Positions 36,108 through 45,184 are shown, counted from the first letter of the stretch. The stretch is 64,000 bases of DNA from Pararhodobacter sp. CCB-MM2 (GCF_001691415.1 NZ_LRRR01000016.1:29533-93532); one strand, 5' to 3'. Numbers and translations are program-made. Notes: generated by a model from the letters alone, not told the origin.

Positions 36108-36121
36108 TGAAACCGGTTTCA
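36108..36121. promoter_or_regulatory. LacI operator O1 before the flavin monooxygenase
   Basis: Perfect palindrome TGAAACCGGTTTCA, 54 bp before the start codon. Identical 14-mers occur at 37648 and 37669. A looser dyad GGAAACCG (36127-36134) / CGGTTTCC (36145-36152) follows. The central CG and the GAAACCGGTTTC shape are classical for LacI-family repressors; a lacI gene is in the same operon. Confidence 0.85.
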
Positions 36122-36174
36122 TTTCAGGAAACCGGCGTCGGATTCGGTTTCCCCACCGTCTGATGGAGGAATCA

Positions 36175-37554
36175 ATGCCCCAACCCGACCGCGCCCGGCA
36201 CCTTGCCCTTGGCGCCTTCTTTCACCCGACCGGCCACCACATCGCCGCGTGGCGCGATCCTGAGGCGCAGATCGATGCCGGCACCAATATCGACCATTAC
36301 CTCGACCTCGCGCGCGAGGCCGAGAGGGGGCGCTTCGACTTCATCTTCCTCGCCGATGCCCTCGCCACGCGGCACGGCAACCTCGACGCGCTCAGCCGTT
36401 GGCCGCAATACATGGCCTATTTCGAGCCGACGACGCTGCTGGCGGCGATGGCGACCGTCACCCGGCATGTCGGGCTGATCGCCACGGCGACGACCTCGTT
36501 CAACGAGCCCTACAACATCGCCCGCCGCTATGCCTCGCTCGATCATCTCAGCCGGGGGCGGGCGGGCTGGAACATGGTGACCTCGTCGAACCAGAACGAG
36601 GCCCGCAACTTCTCACGCGAGGCGCATTTCAGCCATGCCGACCGCTATGCCCGCGCAGAGGAATTCGTGCAGGTGGTCAAGGGGCTATGGGACAGCTGGG
36701 AGGATGACGCCTTCCTGCGCGACCGAGCCGAAGGGCGGTATTTCGACCCTGCCAAGCTGCATCGTCTGGACCATGAGGGGCCGCATTTCCAGGTGCGGGG
36801 CCCGCTCAACGTGGCGCGCCCGCCGCAGGGCCAGCCGGTGCTGGTGCAGGCCGGGGCCTCGGAGGCGGGAAAGGCCTTCGCGGCGGCGCATGCCGAGGTG
36901 ATCTTTACCGCGCAGACCGACCTGCAGGCCGCGCGCGCCTTCCGGGACGAGATGCGCGAACGGCTTCGCGCCCTCGGCCGCGACCCTGACGGGCTGAAGA
37001 TCATGCCGGGGCTCAACCCGATCCTTGGCCGCGACCGGGCCGAAGCCGAAGCCAAGCGCGATGCGCTGGCGGCGCTGATCCCGGAGGCCTTGGGCAAGGA
37101 GTTGCTGGCGCCGATCGTGCCCGAGCTGGATCTGTCCGGCCTCGACCCCGACCGGGCGCTTTCGCCCGAGATCCTGCCGGCGACCACCAATGCCTCGGAA
37201 TCGGGGCTGGCGACCTTCCGTCGGCACCTGGCCGAGGGGATGACCCTGCGCCAGATCTGGACCCGTCACGCCAATGCCCGGGGGCAGAACAGCCTGTGCG
37301 GCACCGCGAAGGATGTCGCCGATCACATGCAGGAATGGTTCGAGGCCGGGGCCGTCGATGGCTTCCTGATCCAGCCCTCGGTCCTGCCGACGGGGTTGAG
37401 CACCTTTGTCGATGCGGTGATCCCCGAGCTGACGGCGCGCAGCCTGTTCCGCCAGCACTACGAGGGGCAGACCCTGCGCGACAACCTCGGGCTGGCCCGT
37501 CCGGCGAATCGCCACGCCGAAACCGGCCCCCATGCCGCGATGGCCATCCTGTGA
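36175..37554 (+). CDS. NtaA/SnaA/DszA-family FMN-dependent monooxygenase
   Basis: 459 aa from ATG 36175 with RBS TGGAGGA; an upstream open frame crosses the LacI operator. TIM-barrel bacterial-luciferase fold of the NtaA group: REAERGRFDFIFLADALATRHGN, LAAMATVTRHVGLIATATTSFNEPYNIARRYASLDHLSRGRAGWNMVTS, SRAEEF-like helix (YARAEEFVQVVKGLWDSWEDDA), and GPLNVARPPQGQPVLVQAGASEAGK. It uses FMNH2 and O2 to cleave C-N or C-S bonds or hydroxylate (NTA, dibenzothiophene sulfone, S-(2-succino)cysteine derivatives are known substrates). Its flavin reductase is not in this operon. Confidence 0.9.
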   Translation: MPQPDRARHLALGAFFHPTGHHIAAWRDPEAQIDAGTNIDHYLDLAREAERGRFDFIFLADALATRHGNLDALSRWPQYMAYFEPTTLLAAMATVTRHVGLIATATTSFNEPYNIARRYASLDHLSRGRAGWNMVTSSNQNEARNFSREAHFSHADRYARAEEFVQVVKGLWDSWEDDAFLRDRAEGRYFDPAKLHRLDHEGPHFQVRGPLNVARPPQGQPVLVQAGASEAGKAFAAAHAEVIFTAQTDLQAARAFRDEMRERLRALGRDPDGLKIMPGLNPILGRDRAEAEAKRDALAALIPEALGKELLAPIVPELDLSGLDPDRALSPEILPATTNASESGLATFRRHLAEGMTLRQIWTRHANARGQNSLCGTAKDVADHMQEWFEAGAVDGFLIQPSVLPTGLSTFVDAVIPELTARSLFRQHYEGQTLRDNLGLARPANRHAETGPHAAMAIL

Positions 37555-37647
37555 GCGCCCGTCGCTTCCTCAGCGCTGCCGCGAATTTGGGCAGCCCCAT
37601 CGCAATCCCCTAGAAAGCCCTGTTTCCGGGTGACTTCGCCTTGGCGA

Positions 37648-37661
37648 TGAAACCGGTTTCA
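37648..37661. promoter_or_regulatory. LacI operator O2
   Basis: Perfect TGAAACCGGTTTCA, upstream of the ABC binding-protein gene. Confidence 0.85.
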
Positions 37662-37668
37662 CGATTGA

Positions 37669-37682
37669 TGAAACCGGTTTCA
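37669..37682. promoter_or_regulatory. LacI operator O3
   Basis: Third identical copy, 21 bp (two helical turns) from O2, allowing two repressor dimers on one face of the DNA. Confidence 0.85.
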
Positions 37683-37718
37683 AGTGTCACTCATCCCGAC
37701 ATCCCAAGGAGTCCTTCG

Positions 37719-38807
37719 ATGACCTTCAAGATCTCGCTTCCGGCCCTGACCCCGCTGCTGGCGCCGGCTCTCGCCACGGCGCTTGCCGGCCCTGTCATGG
37801 CGCAAACGCTGCGCCCGGTGACGCTGGTCGCCGGGGCCAGCACGCTCAACATCGCCTATCCGAACGACACGCTGCCGCAGACGCTGGGCTATTGGGCGGA
37901 GGAAGGGCTGGATGTCGAGGTTCTGACCACCGGCGGCACGCTTCAGGCGATCCAGCAGCTGGTCGCCGGCGGCGCGCAATTCGCCGAGGGCAATGTCGGC
38001 GCCTTCCTGCAGGGCATCGCCAACACTCAGCTGCCGCTGCGCGTGCTGGTCGCCTATGGCGTGACCGACTGGCAGTTCGTGGTGCCCGCGGGCAGCGAGA
38101 TCCAGGATGCCGCCACGCTGGAAGGGCACCGGGTCGGCATGGTCTCGTTGGCAACCGGGGGCCTGCCGCTGATGCGCTCGTACCTTGCCGAAGCAGGCAT
38201 CGACCCGGACTCGGTCGAGGTGATCCCGGTCGGCTTCGGCGCCGCACCCGTCGAGGCCCTGCGCAACGGCGAGGTCGACGCGCTGCTCTACTGGGGTTCG
38301 GCCGTCGCCGCCTTCGAGAACGCCGGTCTGGAGATGGAGACCTTCGCGCCCGAGGCCTGGACCCAGCGTCCCGATTACGTTCTGGGCACCACCCGCGCCG
38401 CCTACGAGGCCGACCCCGAGGCCGCCATCGGCATGGCCCGCGGGATGGCCCGCGCGATGCTGTTTGCCGAGACCAACCCGGAATGCGCCCTGCAGCTGCA
38501 ATGGCGCGAATACCCGGATTCGCGCGCGCAGGGGCCGGACGAGGACACCTCGGTCGCCTGGGATCTCAACATCCTCAACGCCAAGCTGGACGCGCTGCGC
38601 ATGACCCGCGCGCTGTCGGACGACATGTTCGGCCGGGTCGACGCGCCCTATTGGGAGGCGCTGCAGGCCTATCTGGTGGAAACCGCGCAGATCCCGGCGC
38701 CGGTCGCGCCCGAGGATTTCCTCGTCACCGAGGCGGGCTTCTTCGAGGCGGTCAACGACTTCGACCATGACGCGGTGATCGCCCAAGCCATGGCGTGCGA
38801 CTTCTGA
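37719..38807 (+). CDS. NitT/TauT-type ABC transporter substrate-binding protein
   Basis: 362 aa from ATG 37719 with RBS AAGGAG; upstream in-frame Mets lie inside the operators. Signal peptide ending GPVMA. NMT1/SsuA-like: NIAYPNDTLPQTLGYWAEEGLDVEVLTTGGTLQAIQQLVAGGAQFAEGNVG. Periplasmic receptor; the family includes sulfonate, taurine and other organosulfur receptors, which fits the enzymes of this operon but is not proof. Its stop codon overlaps the ATPase start (TGATG). Confidence 0.9.
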   Translation: MTFKISLPALTPLLAPALATALAGPVMAQTLRPVTLVAGASTLNIAYPNDTLPQTLGYWAEEGLDVEVLTTGGTLQAIQQLVAGGAQFAEGNVGAFLQGIANTQLPLRVLVAYGVTDWQFVVPAGSEIQDAATLEGHRVGMVSLATGGLPLMRSYLAEAGIDPDSVEVIPVGFGAAPVEALRNGEVDALLYWGSAVAAFENAGLEMETFAPEAWTQRPDYVLGTTRAAYEADPEAAIGMARGMARAMLFAETNPECALQLQWREYPDSRAQGPDEDTSVAWDLNILNAKLDALRMTRALSDDMFGRVDAPYWEALQAYLVETAQIPAPVAPEDFLVTEAGFFEAVNDFDHDAVIAQAMACDF

Positions 38808-39613
38808 TGCGGGACGCGCTGTCACAGACCGCGCCGGGGCCGGATATGCTTGCCATATCCGGTCTCACCAAGCGCTATGCCGGGCGGGGCGGCGAGGGGG
38901 TTCTGGCCCTAAGCGATGTCGACCTGTCGATCGCGCGCGGGCAGTTCATTTCGGTCGTCGGGCCCTCAGGCTGCGGGAAGTCGACGCTGCTGAAGATCCT
39001 CTCCGGGATCCTCGAACGCAGCGCCGGAGAGATCCGTCTGGACGGGCGGCCGATGTCCGGGCCGGACCCGCGCGTGGGGCTGGTGTTTCAAGCGCCGCAG
39101 CTGTTGCCGTGGCTGACCGTGACCGAGAATATCCTCGTGCCGGCCCGCGTGCAGAAGCTGGATCTGCGTGCCGCACGGGCCCGCGCGGCCGAGCTGATCG
39201 AGATGGTCGGCCTCACCCCCTTCGCCACCAGCTATCCGCGCGAATTGTCGGGCGGCATGCAGCAAAGGGTCGGCATCTGCCGCGCGCTGATCCATGACCC
39301 CGAGCTGTTGCTGATGGACGAGCCCTTCGGCGCGCTTGACGCCATGACGCGCGAGACGATGAACAACGAGCTGCAGCGCATCTGGGCCTCCAGCGGCAAG
39401 ACGGTGATGCTGATCACCCATTCCATCCCCGAGGCGGTCTATCTGGCCGACCGGGTGATCGTGATGACGCCGCGCCCGGGTCGGATCGTCGATGACATAG
39501 CGGTCGATCTGCCGCGCGCCCGCACGCTGGAGATGCACAACACGCCGGAATTCGGCCGCCACGTCGCCCGCATCCGCCGCCACTTCAATTCCGAGGGGAC
39601 GCTCGACGCATGA
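38807..39613 (+). CDS. NitT/TauT-type ABC transporter ATP-binding protein
   Basis: 268 aa, start 38807 chosen for the TGATG overlap; a Met four codons earlier (38795) is possible. Walker A GPSGCGKST, Q-loop LVFQAPQLLPWLT, signature LSGGMQQR, Walker B LLLMDEPFGALD, H-loop LITHSIPEA. SsuB/TauB group. Overlaps the permease gene by ATGA. Confidence 0.93.
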   Translation: MRDALSQTAPGPDMLAISGLTKRYAGRGGEGVLALSDVDLSIARGQFISVVGPSGCGKSTLLKILSGILERSAGEIRLDGRPMSGPDPRVGLVFQAPQLLPWLTVTENILVPARVQKLDLRAARARAAELIEMVGLTPFATSYPRELSGGMQQRVGICRALIHDPELLLMDEPFGALDAMTRETMNNELQRIWASSGKTVMLITHSIPEAVYLADRVIVMTPRPGRIVDDIAVDLPRARTLEMHNTPEFGRHVARIRRHFNSEGTLDA

Positions 39614-40398
39614 GCCGCCATCGCAGAACCGCCACCAATGCCCTCCAGCACCTCCTGTTGCTGGCCGCGATCTTGCTGTTGTGGGAAGCCGCCGTGCGCC
39701 TGTTCGACGTGCCGCAGATCGTGTTGCCCACGCCGTCGAGCATCCTGCAGGCGCTGATCGGCCTGTTGGGCAGCAGCACCTTCTACCGCCATCTGGTCGT
39801 TACCTTGGGCGAGATCCTCGCCGGCTTCGGGCTGGGCGCGGTCGGGGGGACGGTGCTGGGCGTGGTGATCGGCCTGTCGCCGACGATGTATCGCCTGCTG
39901 TTCCCCTATGTCGTCGCCTTCGAGACCATGCCCAAGGTCGCCATCGCGCCGATCATCGTGGTCTGGGCGGGCTACGGCATGACCTCGAAGGTGATCATCA
40001 CCGCGCTGATCGCCTTCTTCCCGCTGTTGGCGAACACGGTGATGGGCCTGCGCTCGGCCCCGCGCGAACAGATCGAGATGCTGGTCGCGGCCACGGCCTC
40101 GCGCTGGCAGGTGTTCCATATGGTCCAGTTCCGCCACGCCCTGCCGCAGATCTTCACCGGGCTCGACATCGCCATCGTGCTGTCGGTGATCGGCGCCATC
40201 GTCGGTGAATTCGTCGGCGCGCGGGCGGGCTTGGGCTATCTGATCCTGCAGTACAATTTCAACTTCAACATCGCCGGCACCTTCGCCGTCCTGTTCATCC
40301 TCTCGGCCATCGGCATCGTGCTGCACTGGATTGTCGCCAGCCTGCACACCCGCATCGTGTTCTGGGTCGAACACGACGCCCTGCACCGCGAGGCCTGA
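39610..40398 (+). CDS. NitT/TauT-type ABC transporter permease
   Basis: 262 aa with six hydrophobic segments. The coupling loop ATASRWQVFHMVQFRHALPQIFTGLDIAIVLS is the EAA-like signature of the family. Followed 2 bp later by the FAD-linked oxidase gene. Confidence 0.92.
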   Translation: MSRHRRTATNALQHLLLLAAILLLWEAAVRLFDVPQIVLPTPSSILQALIGLLGSSTFYRHLVVTLGEILAGFGLGAVGGTVLGVVIGLSPTMYRLLFPYVVAFETMPKVAIAPIIVVWAGYGMTSKVIITALIAFFPLLANTVMGLRSAPREQIEMLVAATASRWQVFHMVQFRHALPQIFTGLDIAIVLSVIGAIVGEFVGARAGLGYLILQYNFNFNIAGTFAVLFILSAIGIVLHWIVASLHTRIVFWVEHDALHREA

Positions 40399-40400
40399 GC

Positions 40401-41816
40401 ATGACCGCCACCCCCTCCGCCGCCACGCTGGACGCCGGGATCCGCGCCCTTGGTCTGGACATTGCCCTGCGCGATGCCGCCGAGCTGGCCGGCCGCCATC
40501 CCGGCACCCATCCTGACAATTTCGGCGCCGGTCTGGTGGCGCGACCCGCCGACACTGCCGCGCTCGCCGGGCTGGTGCGCTGGTGCCGGGCCGAGGGCAT
40601 CGCGCTGGTGCCGCAAGGTGGGCTGACCGGACTGGTCGGCGGCACGGTCAGCGCGCCGGGGATGCTGGCGGTCTCCACCGACCGGATGACGGCGATCGAG
40701 GCGATCGACGCGGCCTCCGGCATCGCGGTGGTGCAGGCGGGCGCGACGCTGGAGGCGGTGCAGCAGGCCTGCGCGGCGGTCGGGATGGAGCCGGGCATAG
40801 ACCTCGGCTCGCGAGGGACGGCGACGATCGGCGGGCTGGTATCGACCAATGCCGGCGGGATTCAGGCCTTCCGTCACGGCGTCATGCGGCACCGGGTGCT
40901 GGGGCTGGAGGCAGTGCTGCCGGATGGAAGCCTGCTGTCCGACATGACGCAGGTGGTGAAGAACACCACCGGCTATGACGTGAAGCAGCTGCTGATCGGG
41001 GCCGAGGGGACCTTGGGCATCGTCACCCGCGTGGTGCTGAAGCTATCGCCCTTGCCGGCGGCCCGCGCCGTGGCGCTGCTGGCCCTGCCGGATGCCACGG
41101 CGGCCTTGCGGCTGGGTCAGGCGCTGAACGCCGATCCCGCGCTGTCGTTGCAGGCCTGCGAGCTGATGACCCGCGATTTCCTTCATCTGAACGCCGAGGC
41201 ACAGGGCACCAGCTTGCCCGGCGGCGTGGCCGAGGCCCCGGTGACCTTGCTTGTCGAAACCGCCGGGGCCACGCCCGAGGGGGCGGCCGCCGCGCTGGAA
41301 ACCGCGTTGGACGCCCTGTGGGAACCTTGCGGCCTTCTCGACGGGATCGTCGCGCAAAGCCTCGATCAGGCGCGCCGGCTTTGGCATCTGCGCGAGGACA
41401 TGTCGGTCTTCGCCGCCCGCTATCCCGGCTATCTGTCCTGTGACATCTCGGTCCCGCCCGCCCGGGTAGGCGAGGCCACGGCCCGCATCAACGCCGCCTT
41501 GGCCGAGGTCGAGCCGGGCCTCTCGGCCCTTGTCTTCGCGCATCTTCTGGACGGCAATCTGCATGTCATCCCGCGCCGCGGCGGGCTGACGCCGGCCCTG
41601 CGCGCCCGGCTGGAGGACGCGATCTACGGCGGCCTCGCGGCGATGGGTGGCGCGATGAGCGCCGAACACGGTATCGGCAGCAAGAAACAACGCGCCTATG
41701 AGGCGCATGTGCCCGCCGCCAAGCGGGCGATGGTTGCGGCGATCAAGGCCGTGCTCGATCCGGCGGGGCTGTTCAACCCCGGCAAGATCGTCGCGGTCCA
41801 GGGAGAACAGGCATGA
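40401..41816 (+). CDS. FAD-binding oxidase, GlcD / D-2-hydroxyacid dehydrogenase family
   Basis: 471 aa. PCMH-type FAD domain in the N-terminal half (LVRWCRAEGIALVPQGGLTGLVGGTVSAPGMLAVSTDRM; GTATIGGLVSTNAGGIQAFRHG; GYDVKQLLIGAEGTLGIVTRV). C-terminal FAD-oxidase_C domain with DGNLHVIPR and the closing SAEHGIGSKKQRAY...AIKAVLDPAGLFNPGKI. It oxidises a D-2-hydroxy acid (lactate, 2-hydroxyglutarate, glycolate types) and would fit processing of a hydroxy acid released from the imported compound. Overlaps lacI by ATGA. Confidence 0.9.
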   Translation: MTATPSAATLDAGIRALGLDIALRDAAELAGRHPGTHPDNFGAGLVARPADTAALAGLVRWCRAEGIALVPQGGLTGLVGGTVSAPGMLAVSTDRMTAIEAIDAASGIAVVQAGATLEAVQQACAAVGMEPGIDLGSRGTATIGGLVSTNAGGIQAFRHGVMRHRVLGLEAVLPDGSLLSDMTQVVKNTTGYDVKQLLIGAEGTLGIVTRVVLKLSPLPAARAVALLALPDATAALRLGQALNADPALSLQACELMTRDFLHLNAEAQGTSLPGGVAEAPVTLLVETAGATPEGAAAALETALDALWEPCGLLDGIVAQSLDQARRLWHLREDMSVFAARYPGYLSCDISVPPARVGEATARINAALAEVEPGLSALVFAHLLDGNLHVIPRRGGLTPALRARLEDAIYGGLAAMGGAMSAEHGIGSKKQRAYEAHVPAAKRAMVAAIKAVLDPAGLFNPGKIVAVQGEQA

Positions 41817-42847
41817 GCGAACCAACCGGCAAACCGGGATTGCGCGACGTGGCCCGCGAGGCGGGTGTGTCGCTGGCCACGGCCTCGCGCGCGATGTCGC
41901 AGCCTGACCTCGTGTCCGAGGCCGTGCGCGCCCGTATCGCCGAGGCCTCGGACCGGCTGGGCTATGTCGCCAACCGCACCGCGCGGCGCCTCAGCCAGCA
42001 TCGCAGCGAAACCATCGGCGTAATTGTGCCCAGCATCGGCAACCCGCTGTTCGCCCCGGCGCTGGACGGGGTGCGCAGCGTCTTGGACGCGCAGGAATAC
42101 GGCATGCTGATCGCCTCGGCCGAGCGTGACCCGGCGCGCGAACTCAAGCAGATCCGCACGATGATCGAACATGGGGTCGACGCCGTGCTGACGCTGATGC
42201 CCGAGCATGATCCGGCGCTGTTCCCCTTCGTCGCCCGGACCGGCACGCCGGTGGTCTATGTGACCAGCACCGCGCCCGAGGCCCCCGTGCCGCTGGTCGA
42301 TTTCGACAACCCCGCCGCCATGACCGAGATCGTCCGTCATGTCATCGCGCAGGGCCATCGGCGGATCGGCGTCCTCACCGGCTCGCGCGAGAGCACGCCG
42401 GTGATTGGACAGCGCCTCGATGCCGCCTTGGCCGAGTTGACGCGCGCCGGCCTGACCCCGCCCGCCGATTGGGTCGTCGAGGCCGATTATGCCTCGGACG
42501 AGGCCCGGGCCGGGGCGCGCCGGCTTCTGACCTGTACTGAGCGTCCGACCGCCATCGTCTGTACCGGCGACCAACACGCCGTCGCCACGGTGATCGAGGC
42601 GCAGGCGCTCGGCATCGACGTGCCCGGTGCGCTCAGCGTGACGGGGTGCAACGACGTCTCCATCGCCCGCCTGTGCAATCCGCAGCTGACCACCCTGCAC
42701 ATCCCCTACCGGTTGCTGGGCGAACAGGCCTGTCGGCATGCCCTGTCGCTGCTGAGCGGTGAGAGCGTGCCGGACCGTACCGTCCTCGATCACCGACTCG
42801 TGGTCCGTGACAGCGTCGCCGCCCCCAAGGAAGGCCCATCCCTGTGA
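41813..42847 (+). CDS. LacI-family transcriptional regulator
   Basis: 344 aa. N-terminal LacI HTH with hinge helix: GLRDVAREAGVSLATASRAMSQPDLVSEAVRARIAEASDRLGYVANRTARRLSQ (about residues 9-62). Then the periplasmic-binding-like effector domain: TIGVIVPSIGNPLFAPALDGVRSVL ... GHRRIGVLTGS ... ALSVTGCND. It is embedded in the operon it most likely represses; three perfect palindromes of LacI type lie upstream of the monooxygenase and of the importer. Ligand unknown. Confidence 0.93.
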   Translation: MSEPTGKPGLRDVAREAGVSLATASRAMSQPDLVSEAVRARIAEASDRLGYVANRTARRLSQHRSETIGVIVPSIGNPLFAPALDGVRSVLDAQEYGMLIASAERDPARELKQIRTMIEHGVDAVLTLMPEHDPALFPFVARTGTPVVYVTSTAPEAPVPLVDFDNPAAMTEIVRHVIAQGHRRIGVLTGSRESTPVIGQRLDAALAELTRAGLTPPADWVVEADYASDEARAGARRLLTCTERPTAIVCTGDQHAVATVIEAQALGIDVPGALSVTGCNDVSIARLCNPQLTTLHIPYRLLGEQACRHALSLLSGESVPDRTVLDHRLVVRDSVAAPKEGPSL

Positions 42848-44031
42848 CCCTCGATCCCCGCGTGAAACCCGATACGATCGCCACCCATGCCGGGCGCCAT
42901 CCCGCCGCGCATGGCGGCTCGGTCAGCCCGCCGGTGGACCGTGCGGCGACGCGGATCTTCACCGATCTGGCCGAGATCGAGGCCGCGCATGCCGAAGCCG
43001 GGGTGACCGGTCGCCTGAGTGCTTTCCTCGGCTCTCGCGGGGCCGACCAGGTTGCGGAGGCCATCGCCGCGCTGGAAGGGCCCGGGGCCGTCGCCACATT
43101 GACCAGCTCGGGCATGAGCGCGCTGGCGATCACCTTTCTCGCGTTCCTCGGGCAGGGCGACCATTTGTTGCTGCCCGACACCGTGTTTGGGCCGACCCGC
43201 GACATGGCGCGCGACTTGTTGGGCCGGATGGGGATCAGCTTTGACCTCTACCACCCGCTCGCCTCCGAGGCTGAGTTCCGCGCTTGCCTGCGTCCCAACA
43301 CGCGGATGGTGCTGACCGAAAGCCCCGGTTCCAACACCTTCGAGGTGCAGGACGTGCCGATGATCGCCCGCGTCGCGCATGAGGCCGGCGCGCTGGTGGC
43401 GATCGACAATTCCTGGGCGACGCCGCTGCTGTTCGCCCCTCTGGCACACGGGGTCGATCTGTCGATTTGCGCCGCGACCAAGTACCTCGCCGGGCATTCG
43501 GACCTGATCCTCGGCACCATCGCCGGCCGCCGAGAGCTGATGACGCAGGTGATGACCACGCAACGGCAGATGGGCGACACGCCCGGCGCCGATGACGCCT
43601 GGCTGCTGGCGCGCGGCCTGCGGACCCTGCCGCTGCGGCTGCGCCAACACGATGCCTCTGGGCGCCGCATCGCCACGGCGTTGCAGGCCCGGCCCGAGGT
43701 GCGTCAGGTGCTGCATCCCGCGCTGCCCGATGCTGCGGGCCATGCCCTTTGGGCGCGGGATTTCACAGGGGCCACCGGCCTGTTCGGCGTGGTGCTGGAC
43801 CCGCTGGAGCGCCCGGCGCTGGAGGCCTTTCTGGGTGCGCTGCGGCTGTTCACGCTGGGCTACAGCTGGGGCGGGTTCGAAAGCCTGATCCTGCCCGTGG
43901 CCGCGGATACAGGCCGCCAACATCTGCCGATGCCCGACGGCACCCTTTTGCGGCTTCACGTCGGGCTTGAAGACCCCGACGACCTGCTTGCCGATCTCGA
44001 CGCCGCCTTCGCGGCCCTGCCGAAAGCCTGA
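42844..44031 (+). CDS. Cys/Met-metabolism PLP enzyme, cystathionine beta-lyase type
   Basis: 395 aa. PLP fold type I gamma-family: TLTSSGMSALAITF (85-98), ESPGSNTFEVQDVPMIA (159-175), AIDNSWATPLLFAPLAHGVDLSICAATKYLAGHSDLILG with PLP-Lys213. MetC-like in length and by the WATP motif. It cleaves C-S bonds by beta- (or gamma-) elimination, releasing a thiol plus pyruvate and ammonia. Presence in a LacI-controlled uptake operon rather than in a biosynthetic locus suggests breakdown of an imported S-substituted cysteine. Start overlaps lacI (ATGA-like). Confidence 0.9.
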   Translation: MTLDPRVKPDTIATHAGRHPAAHGGSVSPPVDRAATRIFTDLAEIEAAHAEAGVTGRLSAFLGSRGADQVAEAIAALEGPGAVATLTSSGMSALAITFLAFLGQGDHLLLPDTVFGPTRDMARDLLGRMGISFDLYHPLASEAEFRACLRPNTRMVLTESPGSNTFEVQDVPMIARVAHEAGALVAIDNSWATPLLFAPLAHGVDLSICAATKYLAGHSDLILGTIAGRRELMTQVMTTQRQMGDTPGADDAWLLARGLRTLPLRLRQHDASGRRIATALQARPEVRQVLHPALPDAAGHALWARDFTGATGLFGVVLDPLERPALEAFLGALRLFTLGYSWGGFESLILPVAADTGRQHLPMPDGTLLRLHVGLEDPDDLLADLDAAFAALPKA

Positions 44032-44034
44032 GCC

Positions 44035-45126
44035 ATGACGATCCCCGTCTCCCGCGTTGCCGCGATGCCGTTCTTCCCCCTGCACGAGCCCCCGGCGACC
44101 GGGCCGCAGGGCCAGCCGCTGCGCCGGCTGAACCTCAACGAAAGCCCGATGCCGCCCAGCCCCGGCGTGATCGCCGCGATGGCCGAGGCCGCCGGTGGTG
44201 CCCACCGCTATCCCGATGGCGAGGCGATGGCGCTGATGCAGGCCCTCTCGGCCAAGACCGGGCAGCCGCTAGACCACCTCTTTGTGGCGGCGGGTTCGAA
44301 CGAATTGCTGGCCGCCTCGGCCGAGATCGCGCTTGATCCCGGTGACGGCATGGTCGCGCCGGTGCCGGGCTTTCCGACCTATGCCAAGCTCGCGCGCCAA
44401 CGCGGCGCGGTCTTCACCGGTGTGCCGGTCACGGCGGAGGGGCGGCTGGATATCCCGGCGATGCTGGCCGCGGTGACCCCGCAGACGCGGCTGATGTTCG
44501 TCTCCTCGCCCCACAACCCGACTGGCGCGGTGATGACCGCCGCCGAGATCGAGGCGCTGGTCTTGGGCCTGCCGCCGCATGTCCTGCTGCATTTCGACGA
44601 GGCCTATTACGAATTCGGCCGCGCCGCCGGCGGGCCGGACGCGCTGCCGCTGCTGGCCCGGCGCGAGGGGCCCTGGATCGCCACGCGGACCTTCTCCAAA
44701 GCCTATGGCCTCGCGGGCGCGCGGGTCGGCTACGGGATCGCCGCGACGCCGGTTCTGGCGCAGGCGATCCGCAAGGTGCGTCCGAATTTCAGCCTGAACA
44801 TCATGGCCTTGGCCGGTGCCGTCACTGCCCTGTCCGAAGAGGCCGAACTGCACGCCCTTCTGGAAAGCGCCGCGACCGAGCAGGCCTATCTGGCCAAGGG
44901 TATAACAGAGCTCGGCTTCACGCCTTTGACCGGGGCCGCGAATTTCGTCGCCGCCCTGAAACCGGAGGGGGCGGGCGATCTGCAAGGCGCGCTGCGCGAG
45001 CGGGGCATCCATGTCTCGGGCTTCGATCTTGGCGGTCGCGCCGCCCTGCGCATCACGCTGGGCACGCGCGCGGATCATGACGCGGTGCTTCTGACCCTGC
45101 GCGAGGTCCTGACCGCCAACGTTTGA
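44035..45126 (+). CDS. Class I/II aminotransferase, histidinol-phosphate aminotransferase-like
   Basis: 363 aa. Motifs: LNLNESPMPPSPGV (32-45), HRYPDGEAMAL (57-67), SSPHNPTGAVM (157-167), HFDEAYYEF (186-194), and RTFSKAYGLAGARVGYGIA with PLP-Lys222. The HisC/CobD branch. As it is in a catabolic operon and not with his genes, it probably transaminates the amino acid imported or formed here. Last gene of the operon, followed by a small terminator. Confidence 0.87.
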   Translation: MTIPVSRVAAMPFFPLHEPPATGPQGQPLRRLNLNESPMPPSPGVIAAMAEAAGGAHRYPDGEAMALMQALSAKTGQPLDHLFVAAGSNELLAASAEIALDPGDGMVAPVPGFPTYAKLARQRGAVFTGVPVTAEGRLDIPAMLAAVTPQTRLMFVSSPHNPTGAVMTAAEIEALVLGLPPHVLLHFDEAYYEFGRAAGGPDALPLLARREGPWIATRTFSKAYGLAGARVGYGIAATPVLAQAIRKVRPNFSLNIMALAGAVTALSEEAELHALLESAATEQAYLAKGITELGFTPLTGAANFVAALKPEGAGDLQGALRERGIHVSGFDLGGRAALRITLGTRADHDAVLLTLREVLTANV

Positions 45127-45127
45127 C

Positions 45128-45145
45128 AAGCGCGACCGGCGCTTT
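45128..45145 (+). terminator. Small terminator-like hairpin
   Basis: Arms AAGCGC / GCGCTT, just after the aminotransferase stop; short, with only TTTC after it. Confidence 0.45.
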
Positions 45146-45184
45146 CACACTTGCCGTCTCGTTTTGCCAGCACTCCGGACCCGT

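Noticed and set aside
42844..44031. Assigning methionine biosynthesis to the cystathionine beta-lyase-like gene
   Set aside because: It lies inside a LacI-repressed uptake operon without other methionine genes, so a catabolic role is more likely.
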